From: Microbacterium sp. LWH13-1.2
Lineage (GTDB): Bacteria; Actinomycetota; Actinomycetes; Actinomycetales; Microbacteriaceae
Reading direction: 5' to 3'
DNA: 64,000 nucleotides
NCBI RefSeq assembly: GCF_038397735.1
Contig: NZ_CP151635.1
Location: forward strand, 868,001 to 932,000
The translations under genes and the position numbers were made by a program. The notes below the pieces were generated by a model. The model made no database searches. It saw nothing but the letters and a program-made list of their open reading frames with translations, and had not been told where the DNA came from. Below, piece by piece: positions 39,469 through 48,261 of the stretch (positions within the stretch are counted from its first letter, which is position 1; every line of letters starts with the position of its first letter).

Positions 39469-40605
39469 ATGCTGCTCAGTCTCTCCAACGTGCCCCGCGA
39501 CTACGCCTGGGGATCCCCGACGCTCCTCGCCGACCTCGAAGGTCGCGCTCCCGCAGGCGGCCCAGAAGCCGAGGTCTGGTTCGGAGACCACCCGGGGGAT
39601 CCGGCGGACGTGCGGAGCGGCGGGACGCTGGACGCCGTCACAGGCGGATCGCTGCCCTACCTGCTCAAGCTGCTTGCTGCCGCCTCTCCGCTGTCGATCC
39701 AGGTGCACCCGACCATCGAGCAGGCCAGGGCCGGATGGGCGCGAGAGGCCCAGCTCGGCGCCGACGACCCGAAGCGCAACTATCGCGACGACAACCACAA
39801 GCCCGAGTTGATCGTCGCGCTGAGTGAGCGCTTCGAGTCCCTGAGCGGACTGCGTCCTCTCGCCGGCACCCGGCGCCTGCTGTCCGCTCTGGGGGAGAGC
39901 GCGGGCGTCGTCGAGCTGTCCTCTCGACTCGATGCCGGCGGAGACGTGCTTCGCGACACGATCGGCTGGCTGCTGTCCGGCGAGGCGCAGCCCGTGGTCG
40001 ACGACGTCGTCGCCGCGGTGCGTGCGGCGGTCGGCACGGATTCGGGGGAGTGGGGCACCACCCTGGAGGCGGTCGCGGCGATCGCGGACACCTACCCGGG
40101 CGACCCCGGCGTGGTGGTCGCTCTGCTCATGAACCACGTGGTGCTCCGTCGCGGCGAGGGGGTCTTCCTCCGCGCGGGTCTTCTGCACGCCTACATCTCG
40201 GGCCTCGGCGTCGAGATCATGGCGGCGAGCGACAACGTGCTGCGCGGCGGGCTGACTCCGAAGCGGATCGATGTGCCCGAACTGCTCTCGATCCTCGACA
40301 CGACGACCGGCGAGGTGCCGGTGCTGCGCCCGGCGGAGGTCGGCGCGATCACCGAATACCCGGTGCCCGTGGCGGACTTCGCGCTGAGTCGCGTCGCTCT
40401 GAAGGGCGACGAGGTGTCGGTCGATGTCAGCGGGCCCACCATGGTGCTCGTCACGGCCGGTCGAGTGGAGGTCCGCGGGCATGACGGCGAGTCGCTCGTC
40501 GTCCCGATCGGGACGACGGCTTTCGCGACGCCCGACGAGGGTCGGTTGGCCCTCTCGGGGCAGGGGGAGGCGTTCATCGCGTCTCCGGGTGCAGCCACCA
40601 GCTGA
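39469..40605 (+). CDS. manA: Mannose-6-phosphate isomerase, class I
   Basis: 378 residues, cupin metalloenzyme. SIQVHPT, DNHKPELIVAL and AGLLHAYISGLGVEIMAASDNVLRGGLT carry the zinc ligands and the type I signature. It interconverts fructose-6-P and mannose-6-P and so feeds GDP-mannose synthesis for gmd; manB and manC are not in the window. It lies beside whiB2, as in mycobacteria. No clear ribosome binding site precedes the ATG. Confidence 0.95.
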   Translation: MLLSLSNVPRDYAWGSPTLLADLEGRAPAGGPEAEVWFGDHPGDPADVRSGGTLDAVTGGSLPYLLKLLAAASPLSIQVHPTIEQARAGWAREAQLGADDPKRNYRDDNHKPELIVALSERFESLSGLRPLAGTRRLLSALGESAGVVELSSRLDAGGDVLRDTIGWLLSGEAQPVVDDVVAAVRAAVGTDSGEWGTTLEAVAAIADTYPGDPGVVVALLMNHVVLRRGEGVFLRAGLLHAYISGLGVEIMAASDNVLRGGLTPKRIDVPELLSILDTTTGEVPVLRPAEVGAITEYPVPVADFALSRVALKGDEVSVDVSGPTMVLVTAGRVEVRGHDGESLVVPIGTTAFATPDEGRLALSGQGEAFIASPGAATS

Positions 40606-40686
40606 GCGGGTGCCGGATGCCGACACGACACGCCGTACGAGGCTCAAGAACCTTCAAGACCTGATTGAGGGTTTACGATCCGCGAC

Positions 40687-40715
40687 TTGACCGATGGGAA
40701 TGACACGGGTGTAAT
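40687..40715 (+). promoter_or_regulatory. whiB2 promoter (sigma-70 type)
   Basis: TTGACC (40687-40692) and TGTAAT (40710-40715) with an exact 17-base spacer, five of six matches each. This is the best consensus promoter I found in the window. It predicts a leader of about 45 bases before the ATG at 40767. Confidence 0.7.
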
Positions 40716-40766
40716 TAGTTGAGCACGGCCCGCCGAGGGGGCGGAATACAGGGGTTGGAGAGCGAG

Positions 40767-41084
40767 ATGACGGGTTACCGTTCAGACGTACCGGAGAACT
40801 GGTTCGTCGATCCGATCAACCTCGGTGTTCCCGGGGTCCGGAAGGCCGAGGTCGACGAAGAGAACGCTCTCGCCTGGCAGAGCGACGCTCTCTGCTCGCA
40901 GACCGACCCCGAGGCCTTCTTCCCGGAGAAGGGCGGCTCGACCCGCGACGCCAAGCGCATCTGCACCTCGTGCGATGTCCGCGGTGAATGCCTCGAGTAC
41001 GCGCTCAACAACGACGAGCGTTTCGGAATCTGGGGCGGGCTGTCGGAGCGCGAGCGCCGCAAGCTCAAGCGCCGCGCAAGCTGA
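40767..41084 (+). CDS. whiB2: WhiB-family iron-sulfur regulator, WhiB2/WhmD type
   Basis: 105 residues. Four cluster cysteines are at 43, 66, 69 and 75 (C-x22-C-x2-C-x5-C). The GIWGG turn is at 87-91, followed by the basic tail RERRKLKRRAS. Wbl proteins bind a [4Fe-4S] cluster and regulate transcription with the primary sigma factor; WhiB2/WhmD controls septation and division in actinobacteria (family knowledge). The WhiB2 assignment rests on the manA neighbourhood and length. GGAG lies 6 bases before the ATG, which is preferred over the ATG at 40719. Confidence 0.92.
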   Translation: MTGYRSDVPENWFVDPINLGVPGVRKAEVDEENALAWQSDALCSQTDPEAFFPEKGGSTRDAKRICTSCDVRGECLEYALNNDERFGIWGGLSERERRKLKRRAS

Positions 41085-41095
41085 CGATCTTCATC

Positions 41096-41131
41096 GGCGC
41101 CGCATCCTGACCACGGTCAAGATGCGGCGCC
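41096..41131 (+). terminator. whiB2 terminator hairpin
   Basis: GGCGCCGCATC (41096-41106) pairs perfectly with 41121-41131. The loop holds a second nested stem TGACC-AC-GGTCA. It starts 12 bases past the whiB2 stop. Confidence 0.8.
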
Positions 41132-41231
41132 GTTGCCGTCTCCGGCGGACTGTGCCGTCGCTCATGGCTTCGCGGCCACGCCGGGGCCGCTGGTCCGCGG
41201 AATACCGCGGCGCGCATAGGCTGACCAGGTC

Positions 41232-44200
41232 ATGCCAGCCCGAGTTCATGCAATCATCGTCGCGCGCCCCGGTTCCTCCGCCCGCGCGCAGCTGCTCCGC
41301 ACACTGGACGCTCTGCGCTCCCAGACCACACCGGCGGCGGCGATCACCCTGGTGGTGTGCGGCGATGCCACATCGGCGCGTGAGAGCGAGGCGGTGGCGG
41401 CCGCGGTCGAGGGGATCATCCAGGCCCGCAGCGGCACATCCTTCGCCGACGCGGTGGAGCTCGCCCGACCCCGCATCCTCGAGGGGAGTGCGGTCTGGCT
41501 GCTCGCCCACGATACGGCGCCGCACGAGCGCGCACTCGAAAGACTCGTCGGAACGCTCGAACGCTCGCCGTCCGCAGCGATCGTCGCTCCCAAACTCGTG
41601 CAGACCGACAACGAGCGGGAGATCGTCTCGTTGGGCGTGAGCATGACAACCCTCGGACGAACGGTCGAACTGGCCGCCGGCGAACTCGATCAGGGTCAGC
41701 ATGACGGCACGGATGACGCGCTCGGCGCGGACATCCGCGGAATGCTGATCCGCGGCGAGGTGCGCGATGCGCTGCGACCCGACCCGGCACTCGCCGGAGC
41801 TGATCAGGGACTGGATCTCGGCGTCCGTGCGCGACTCGGTGGTGGACGCGTCGTGCTCGCGCCGTCGGCTCGGGTCTCGGTCTCGCCGGGCGGCCCCGGC
41901 ACGCTGCCGCACGGTCGCAGCAAGCGCGCGTTCGCGACGAGGCTCGCCCAGCTGCATCGTCGCCTCGCCTACGCACCCGCCGTCGCCGTGCCGCTGCACT
42001 GGCTCACACTTCTTCCGCTCGCGCTCTGGCGATCGGTGACGCACCTCGTGGGCAAGCGCCCGGAGGCGGTCGCCCCGGAATGGGGCGCCGCTGTGACTGC
42101 GATGTTCCGTTTCGCGGCGATCGCCCGCTCGCGGGGCAGCATCCGCGCGTTCCGCACCTCCAGCTGGTCGAGCATCGCGCCGCTCCGAGTGAGCAGCTCC
42201 GATCTGCGGCGGCGCCTCGACGACGGGCACGGCAGTGAGGGCGGAGCCGTCAGCGAGCTCCGGTTCTTCTCGGGTGGCGGTGCCTGGGCCGTGCTCGCAG
42301 CACTCGTGGTGAGCATCGCCACGTTCACCACCATCCTCGCGTGGCCTGTCCTGGGTGGGGGCGCGCTCCTGCCTCTGCGTGCGACCGTCGAAGCGCTGTG
42401 GAGTGACGCGGCCTGGGGGCTGCGCGGCCTCGGCGCCGGAGTGGTCGGCCCTGCCGATCCCTTCGCCGCGGTGATCGCCGTTCTCGGATCGCTGTGGCCG
42501 GGAGCCCCCTCGTTCTCTCTCGTGCTCCTCTGGGTGCTCGCGCTTCCGCTCGCCGTGCTCGGCGGATGGTTCGCGGCCACGAGAGTGACGGACCGCGCGG
42601 GTCTCCGCATCTTCGCCGGAATCGTCTGGGCGCTGGCCCCCACCTTCCTCACCGCCCTGGTCGACGGTCGTCCCACGGGTGTGCTGGTGCACCTGCTCCT
42701 CCCATGGCTCTTCCACGCTGCCGTCGTGGCGCATCGCTCGTGGGGCGCGGCCGGTGCAGCATCGCTCCTGTTCGCCGCCGTGACCGCCTGCGCCCCCTCA
42801 CTCGCGCCTGCGCTCCTGCTGCTGTGGGTCGTCGCACTAGGCATCACCCTCGCCGGTGCGCGCATCCGCGGAGCGATCCGCCTGCTCTGGGTACCGGTGC
42901 CCGCCGTCGCTCTCTTCGCACCTCTCGTGCTCTGGCAGCTGCGTCACGGCAGCCTCGTCGCCGTGCTCGCCGACCCCGGGTCCATCTGGGCCGGTCCCCA
43001 GGCGACAGCGGATGCCGCAGGTCGGCTCGCGCTGGCCACGGGCTTCCCCACAGGGGACATGGCCGGCTGGGGCTGGGCATCGTGGCTCGGGCCGGAGATG
43101 GCACCCTGGGTCGCCCTGCTGCTCGCGCCACTCGCACTGCTGGCTCTCGTGTCTGCGGTCGCGCCTCGCTGGCGCGCCGGCATCACCCTCCTCGTCGTCG
43201 CCCTCTCCGGCCTCGCCACCGCATTCCTCGCCGTGGGCGTCACCGTCTCCTTCGCGCAGGGAGTGCCGGTCGCCATCTGGCCGGGCGCCGGGTTGAGCCT
43301 TGCGTGGATCGGCGTGACGGGGGCGGCGCTCGTGACCCTCGACACTGCGCTCACGATCCCTCGTCTGCGCGTTCTGAGTGCCGCCGTCGCGGGGCTCGCG
43401 ATCGCGGTGTGCGCGGTTCCGTCGCTCGCCGCGTTCCACTCGGATTCCTCGGCGCTCCGCGACGGTCCCGCCTCGACTCTGCCCGCGTACGTCGCCGCGC
43501 AGGCTGGTGCGGATCGGCCCGTCGGCACGCTCGTGCTCACGCCGCAGAACGACGGCGGCCTCGCGACCGAGGTGGCCTGGGGTGGAAGCGAGACGTTGAG
43601 CGCTCAAACGACCATCCTGTCGACGGCGACTGAGCTGCGAGGCACGGACCTCACCACCCTCGCGGTCGACCTTCTCTCCGCGCGCGACTTCGACGCCGCG
43701 GCGGAACTCGGGGAGCAGGGCATCTCCTACGTCCTCCTGGCGAAGGTGTCCGACGACGAGTCGGATCGCGCGCGCACGCTGCGTACCGTCGCGGTGACGT
43801 CTCTCGATCAGCGTGCAGGCTTCGTCCAGGCGGGTACCACCGATCGCGGCGTGCTGTACCGGCTCGAGGCGGACGCCTCACCCCGTGCTCCGCTCTCCGC
43901 CGGGCAGGAGGCGACCGCTCGACTCGTGATCACGCTTCAGCTGGTCCTCGTGTTCGCCGCGCTCCTGCTGTCGGTCCCGACCCGTGCGTCTCGACGCGCT
44001 GCCCGCGCCAAGTCGCGCATCGTCGGGCGCGCGGCGGAAGAGCCGCTCGTGCTGCCCAGACACCCGGAGGATCACGACGAGCATGATTCGCCCGTGGTCG
44101 CGGCCGCGGTGCCGGAGAGTCCGTCCGAACCGGATGAGGCTGGGGATGCCGCCCACTCCGCCGCGCCCGCCGAACCGGCCGGTGCGGCGGGCGCTGCCGA

Positions 44201-44303
44201 CGGAGAGTCCGCAGAGGACGCGCCCGCTGCGGAACCCGCCGCGGATGGATCAGAGGGGGACCCCGACGAGGGATCCCACCACGACGAGGAGGCGCGACGA
44301 TGA
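41232..44303 (+). CDS. Giant GT2 glycosyltransferase fused to a polytopic membrane domain
   Basis: 1023 residues. Residues 1 to about 230 are a GT2-like GT-A domain (VHAIIVARPGSSARAQLLRTLDAL, WLLAHDTAPHERAL). Its metal motif reads AHDTA instead of a clean DxD, so activity is uncertain. About twelve or more membrane helices follow (340-760), then an extracytoplasmic segment (775-880) and a last helix. The tail is very acidic (residues about 950-1023). This gene family sits between whiB2 and the DUF5719/DUF3499 genes in Microbacteriaceae. Its substrate is unknown. The stop overlaps the next start (ATGA). Confidence 0.8.
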   Translation: MPARVHAIIVARPGSSARAQLLRTLDALRSQTTPAAAITLVVCGDATSARESEAVAAAVEGIIQARSGTSFADAVELARPRILEGSAVWLLAHDTAPHERALERLVGTLERSPSAAIVAPKLVQTDNEREIVSLGVSMTTLGRTVELAAGELDQGQHDGTDDALGADIRGMLIRGEVRDALRPDPALAGADQGLDLGVRARLGGGRVVLAPSARVSVSPGGPGTLPHGRSKRAFATRLAQLHRRLAYAPAVAVPLHWLTLLPLALWRSVTHLVGKRPEAVAPEWGAAVTAMFRFAAIARSRGSIRAFRTSSWSSIAPLRVSSSDLRRRLDDGHGSEGGAVSELRFFSGGGAWAVLAALVVSIATFTTILAWPVLGGGALLPLRATVEALWSDAAWGLRGLGAGVVGPADPFAAVIAVLGSLWPGAPSFSLVLLWVLALPLAVLGGWFAATRVTDRAGLRIFAGIVWALAPTFLTALVDGRPTGVLVHLLLPWLFHAAVVAHRSWGAAGAASLLFAAVTACAPSLAPALLLLWVVALGITLAGARIRGAIRLLWVPVPAVALFAPLVLWQLRHGSLVAVLADPGSIWAGPQATADAAGRLALATGFPTGDMAGWGWASWLGPEMAPWVALLLAPLALLALVSAVAPRWRAGITLLVVALSGLATAFLAVGVTVSFAQGVPVAIWPGAGLSLAWIGVTGAALVTLDTALTIPRLRVLSAAVAGLAIAVCAVPSLAAFHSDSSALRDGPASTLPAYVAAQAGADRPVGTLVLTPQNDGGLATEVAWGGSETLSAQTTILSTATELRGTDLTTLAVDLLSARDFDAAAELGEQGISYVLLAKVSDDESDRARTLRTVAVTSLDQRAGFVQAGTTDRGVLYRLEADASPRAPLSAGQEATARLVITLQLVLVFAALLLSVPTRASRRAARAKSRIVGRAAEEPLVLPRHPEDHDEHDSPVVAAAVPESPSEPDEAGDAAHSAAPAEPAGAAGAADGESAEDAPAAEPAADGSEGDPDEGSHHDEEARR

Positions 44304-45682
44304 GCACCAACCGTGCATTCCGGGTGGCCGCCACCGGCGCTCGGGTCCTGACCGGCGCCGTCGTCGCTGCAGCATGCGTCATCGGCGCCGTGGTCGCGGT
44401 CACCGCGCCCTGGCCCACCGTCACACACGAACCCGCCCAGGCCGACGTCACGCCCCTTCCCGGTGACACGGTGCTCGTCTGCAACGGCGACTTCCGCGCC
44501 ATCGGGCGCACCCCCTCGAAATCGCTCGAGATGGTCTCCGCAGCTCAGCTGCGCCTGACCGCGGAGGGGTCGTCCGGGCGTCCGGAGTCGAGTCCGCTGT
44601 CCGCGAAGGACCTCGCCGACGGCGGTTCAGCCCAGCGTCTGGTCGGAGCGGTCGACGGCCGCGTGGCACCGCTGCTCGGCGCGACCGAATCGGTCACGCT
44701 CGCCGAGGACGACCTGTTCGGGCTCGCCGCCGCGCCGTGTCGGCCTGCCGGGCTCGAGTCCTGGCTCGTCGGCGGCACTGTGGCCACAGGCACGGAGGAT
44801 CTCATCGTCCTCACCAACCCCGGTGTCGTGCCCTCGACTGTGACTCTCGGCGTCTTCGGGTCGGTCCGTGCATCGAGCACCGTGATCGTTCCCGCCGAGT
44901 CTCAGATCGCGCTTCCCCTGACATCGATCGCCGTCGGGTCCGATTATCCGGTCGTCCAGGTGACCGCCACCGGTTCGCCGGTGCGGGCCGTGCTGCAGTC
45001 GTCGCTCACTCGGACGCTCGACCCCGCAGGTGTCGACCTGCAGGATGCGGTGGCGGCACCGCAGCGCAATCCCGTGATCCCGGGAATCCAGGTGTTCGAG
45101 AACGAGGGCGACAACTCCGACATGGCGGTCGTGCGGTTGCTCTCGCCGGATGTGGATGCCGAGGCGGTCGTGACCCTCAGCAAGCTCGGTTCTGCCGCGA
45201 CCGCTGCAGAACTCACCGTTCCGCTCACCGCCGACGTGCCGACCGAGCTCTCGCTCTCGACTCTCGCGCCGGGAGAGTACACCGCGCGGGTCGAGTCCGA
45301 TGCTCCCGTGCTGGCAGCCGTGCGGCAGCAGGACGGTGCGGGTCCGCAGACAGACTTCGCCTGGGCGTTGCCGGCACCGGAGGTCGAGGACGACGTCTAT
45401 ATGTCGATCCCGGCCGGTCCGTCGCCCCAGGTCGTGCTCGTGAACAGCGAGGACTCGGATTCCACCGTGCAGCTGACCGCCGTCGACGGCGGAGAGCCCA
45501 TTGACGTGACGGTTCCCGCGGGATCGTCGGCGGCGGTGCCGGTGAAGGAACGCACCGTGTACGCCCTGTCGACGTCGGGTCCTGTGCACGCGTCCGTGGC
45601 GATGACGGCCACCGGGGCGCTCGCGGTCTGGCCGGTGTGGCCTTCGGCGGGAGCCCAGCAGAGCATCACCGTCTATCCCTGA
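44300..45682 (+). CDS. DUF5719 secreted/membrane-anchored protein
   Basis: 460 residues. One N-terminal membrane helix or uncleaved signal (residues about 14-38) precedes an all-beta extracytoplasmic region with repeated V-L-N/S patterns (VLTNPGVVPSTVTL, VLVNSEDSDSTVQL), suggesting two or more immunoglobulin-like modules. Cys residues occur near VLVCNGDF and AAPCRP. The family is defined by its place in this conserved cluster and has no known biochemical role. It is coupled to the giant GT by ATGA, so the two probably work together in the envelope. Confidence 0.75.
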   Translation: MSTNRAFRVAATGARVLTGAVVAAACVIGAVVAVTAPWPTVTHEPAQADVTPLPGDTVLVCNGDFRAIGRTPSKSLEMVSAAQLRLTAEGSSGRPESSPLSAKDLADGGSAQRLVGAVDGRVAPLLGATESVTLAEDDLFGLAAAPCRPAGLESWLVGGTVATGTEDLIVLTNPGVVPSTVTLGVFGSVRASSTVIVPAESQIALPLTSIAVGSDYPVVQVTATGSPVRAVLQSSLTRTLDPAGVDLQDAVAAPQRNPVIPGIQVFENEGDNSDMAVVRLLSPDVDAEAVVTLSKLGSAATAAELTVPLTADVPTELSLSTLAPGEYTARVESDAPVLAAVRQQDGAGPQTDFAWALPAPEVEDDVYMSIPAGPSPQVVLVNSEDSDSTVQLTAVDGGEPIDVTVPAGSSAAVPVKERTVYALSTSGPVHASVAMTATGALAVWPVWPSAGAQQSITVYP

Positions 45683-45720
45683 CGCGAGGGTCGGGCGGAG
45701 GCGGCTCTGGCTCTGCGACC

Positions 45721-46146
45721 TCAGTGGTCGTGGCCGCCGAGATCCCAGGGCTCGCGTCCGACGTACTCAGCAGCGGCCCGGAACACGGCGCTCTCGATGG
45801 CCATCCGTCGGTGGGCGCCGTCGTCGTGCCCAGGCGGGAGCAGCCGCTCGATCGGGAGACGGAAGAGCACGATTCGCTGCTTCTCGTGATCGAGGTGCCA
45901 CCGCGGAACCTCATCCGTCGCCTCGAACGCCGGCATCGCGCCGATCTCGAACCGCACCTCCTGCAGTTCCGGCCAGGTTCCTCGGAGGAACTCCACGGCC
46001 GTGCCCACGGTGAGGTCGAACCGGTCGATACGACCGTCGAGCGGCGCCAGGGGAGGACGCACGACCTCGCTGCGTCCCAGACGGCCATGACGCCCGTGTC
46101 GAGCACCGCGACGCGGAGCGGCGGAGGTGCGGGGACGACGAGGCAT
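45721..46146 (-). CDS. Metallopeptidase-family (PF06262-like) protein without HExxH
   Basis: 141 residues with a very basic N-terminus. The C-terminal half (WHLDHEKQRIVLFRLPIERL, then MAIESAVFRAAAEYVGREP) lines up with the zincin-like family typified by Rv3259, next to whiB2 in mycobacteria. The zinc motif HExxH is replaced by IESAVF, so peptidase activity is unlikely. It lies on the strand opposite its neighbours and is divergent from the DUF3499 gene. The family assignment is moderate and the function unknown. Confidence 0.7.
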   Translation of the reverse strand: MPRRPRTSAAPRRGARHGRHGRLGRSEVVRPPLAPLDGRIDRFDLTVGTAVEFLRGTWPELQEVRFEIGAMPAFEATDEVPRWHLDHEKQRIVLFRLPIERLLPPGHDDGAHRRMAIESAVFRAAAEYVGREPWDLGGHDH

Positions 46147-46227
46147 AGCGAAAGTCTAGGCCGAGTCTGCGGGCCCGGGCGGCGCGGCGTCCTTCCCTCG
46201 CGGGAAGGGGCCCGTAACCTGGCGGGA

Positions 46228-46434
46228 ATGGACGCAAGACTCTGCTCGAAGGTCGGCTGCGCGCGAGAAGCCGTGGCGACGCTCACCTACGACTACGGCG
46301 ATCAGATGGCTGCCCTGGGCCCACTCGGCCTGGCGAATCATCCGCACGCGCACGATCTCTGCGCGCAGCACGCGGATCGCCTGTCGGTACCCGCCGGTTG
46401 GCTCGTGGTGCGGCATGAGGCGCTGCGCGCCTGA
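46228..46434 (+). CDS. DUF3499 small protein, possible zinc ribbon
   Basis: 68 residues. MDARLCSKVGCAREAVATLTYDY and HAHDLCAQHADRL place two cysteines near the start, then a His-Cys-His cluster, as in DUF3499 (Rv3258c family, beside whiB2). A metal-binding role is plausible. GGCGGGAATG precedes the coding start and gives a weak ribosome binding site. It is short and probably translated as a single module. Confidence 0.85.
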   Translation: MDARLCSKVGCAREAVATLTYDYGDQMAALGPLGLANHPHAHDLCAQHADRLSVPAGWLVVRHEALRA

Positions 46435-46458
46435 ACCGATCCGACCGGAACAGCGCTC

Positions 46459-46488
46459 GGGACACGCCGCCGACCGGGCCGGTGTCCC
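46459..46488 (+). terminator. Weak hairpin after the DUF3499 gene
   Basis: GGGACAC (46459-46465) pairs with GTGTCCC (46482-46488) across 16 GC-rich bases, 24 bases past the stop. Confidence 0.35.
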
Positions 46489-46549
46489 TTCGGCATCCCG
46501 GCTACGCTGACCGCGGATGCGCCAAGGCGGCGCGGCCGGAAAGGCAGCC

Positions 46550-47476
46550 GTGATCGTCTGGCGACGCTGGATCTTCCCTCTTCTTCTCGTGCTCGTTTTC
46601 GGGGCATGCGCAGCGGCACTGGTGAAGATCGCGTTCTTCCCCGACCGCACCGAGGCGACGGTCAGCCCGGAGTCGTCGATCAGCGATCCGGTCGTTCCGG
46701 TCGAGCGCGGCTCCGTGGTGAACGCGCTCACACTGAGCGGCAACGTCGCGCGAGATGATTCGTTCCCCGTGCGCAACGAGATCGCAGGAACCGTCCTCGC
46801 GGTCCACGTCGCGGAGGGGGCGTCCGTCGCCGCCGGACAGAAGCTCTTCACGATCAGGCAGGACGAGCCGAAGAAGGACATCGACATCGTCGCGGCCGAG
46901 GCAGGCGACATATCGGAGATCGCCCTCGTGAAGGGCCAGGTCACCTCGGCAGGGACCGAGAGCTACACACTCACCCCTGCGCGTTACCACCTGCTCGCGA
47001 CGGTGGAGCCCGCGCAGCTGTACCGTCTGGTGAACGCGCCCGCCGAGGCATCCGTGAGCATCACCGGGGGGCCTGCGCCGTTCACGTGCACCGGGGTGCG
47101 TGTGCAGGTGAGCCAGGAGGGCACCGCGAGTGTGCGCTGCGCGGTCCCGGCCGCTCAGGTCGTGTTCGCCGGGCTCCCCGCGACGATGGACCTCGCGCTC
47201 GGTCAGGTCGACGACGCACTCGTCGTTCCGGTCACCGCGGTTCAGGGCGGTGCGGGCACGGGGAACGTCTGGGTGGATGCGGGTGACGGAAGTGAGCCCG
47301 AGGAGCGGCCGGTGACCCTCGGAGTCAACGACGGCACCATGGTCGAGGTCGTCTCCGGGCTCGAAGAGGGCGAGTCGATCAGGCAGTTCGTGCCCGGCTT
47401 CGTCGCTCCGGTGGAGGAGTTCTGCTACGAGGTCGCACCGGGCGTCGAGCAGTGCGACAGCGGGACGAGCTGGTGA
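46550..47476 (+). CDS. MacA-like periplasmic adaptor protein (HlyD family)
   Basis: 308 residues. A membrane helix lies at about residues 6-28, then a biotinyl-lipoyl-like hairpin (RNEIAGTVLAVHVAEGASVAAGQKLFTI). A beta-barrel section and a final membrane-proximal domain follow (VVPVTAVQGGAG...). Two cysteine pairs (CTGVRV...VRC and FCYEVAPGVEQC) could form disulfides outside the cell. GTG at 46550, after GGAAAGG, is preferred; an ATG at 46517 is in frame. It forms an export set with the next two genes; there is no outer-membrane partner in a Gram-positive. Confidence 0.8.
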   Translation: MIVWRRWIFPLLLVLVFGACAAALVKIAFFPDRTEATVSPESSISDPVVPVERGSVVNALTLSGNVARDDSFPVRNEIAGTVLAVHVAEGASVAAGQKLFTIRQDEPKKDIDIVAAEAGDISEIALVKGQVTSAGTESYTLTPARYHLLATVEPAQLYRLVNAPAEASVSITGGPAPFTCTGVRVQVSQEGTASVRCAVPAAQVVFAGLPATMDLALGQVDDALVVPVTAVQGGAGTGNVWVDAGDGSEPEERPVTLGVNDGTMVEVVSGLEEGESIRQFVPGFVAPVEEFCYEVAPGVEQCDSGTSW

Positions 47477-48261
47477 CGCTCGTCGCTCTGGCCGACGTGA
47501 CCAAGAGTGTGCGGCTGCCCAACGACTCGGAGCTGGAGATCCTCCGGGGCATCACGCTCGAGGTGCGTGCCGGTGATCACGTCTCGATCGTCGGCCGGTC
47601 GGGCTCCGGAAAGTCGACGCTGCTGAACATCCTCGGGATGCTCGATGCTCCCACGAGCGGTTCCGTCTCCTTCGAAGGCCGAGAGGTGCGACGCATGCGC
47701 TCGGGACGGCTGGATCGCCTGCGCGGCGACAACGTCGGTTTCGTGTTCCAGCAGTTCAACCTGCTCCCCGGGCGCACCGCGCTCGACAACGTCATGATGC
47801 CGCTCGGTCATGCCAAGGGGCGACTCTTCTGGAATCGACGACAGATCGCGGCCGACATGCTGGAGCGGGTCGGCCTCGGTCACCGCATCGAGCAGGTCGC
47901 CGACCGGCTCTCCGGCGGCGAGCAGCAGCGTGTGGCGATCGCCAGAGCGCTCGTGCGTCGCCCTGTGCTGATCCTCGCCGATGAGCCTACCGGTGCCCTC
48001 GACATCGACACGGGGGCAACCGTCATGTCGCTTCTCGACGAGGTCGCGACCGAGACGGACGCGGCGCTCGTGACGATCACCCACGACCTGCATGTCGCCG
48101 CCCGCGCACGCAGACACTATCGTCTCGATGCCGGCGTGCTCGAGACCGCCGACCTCAGCCGCGCCTTTGAAGCGTCGACACTGGCGGCATCCGTGCCGTC
48201 GGGTCTGGCGGCGGTACCGTCGGCTTCGGTGCCGGCGACGCGCCGGGAGGCCTCATCATGA
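47473..48261 (+). CDS. MacB/LolD-type ABC transporter ATPase
   Basis: 262 residues. Walker A is GRSGSGKST, then VFQQFNLLPGRTALDNV (Q-loop), the signature LSGGEQQRVAIARAL and Walker B LILADEPTGALD, as in the MacB/FtsE class. A 45-residue Ala/Ser-rich tail follows. The GTG start overlaps the adaptor stop (GTGA) and the stop overlaps the permease start (ATGA). Confidence 0.92.
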   Translation: MTLVALADVTKSVRLPNDSELEILRGITLEVRAGDHVSIVGRSGSGKSTLLNILGMLDAPTSGSVSFEGREVRRMRSGRLDRLRGDNVGFVFQQFNLLPGRTALDNVMMPLGHAKGRLFWNRRQIAADMLERVGLGHRIEQVADRLSGGEQQRVAIARALVRRPVLILADEPTGALDIDTGATVMSLLDEVATETDAALVTITHDLHVAARARRHYRLDAGVLETADLSRAFEASTLAASVPSGLAAVPSASVPATRREASS

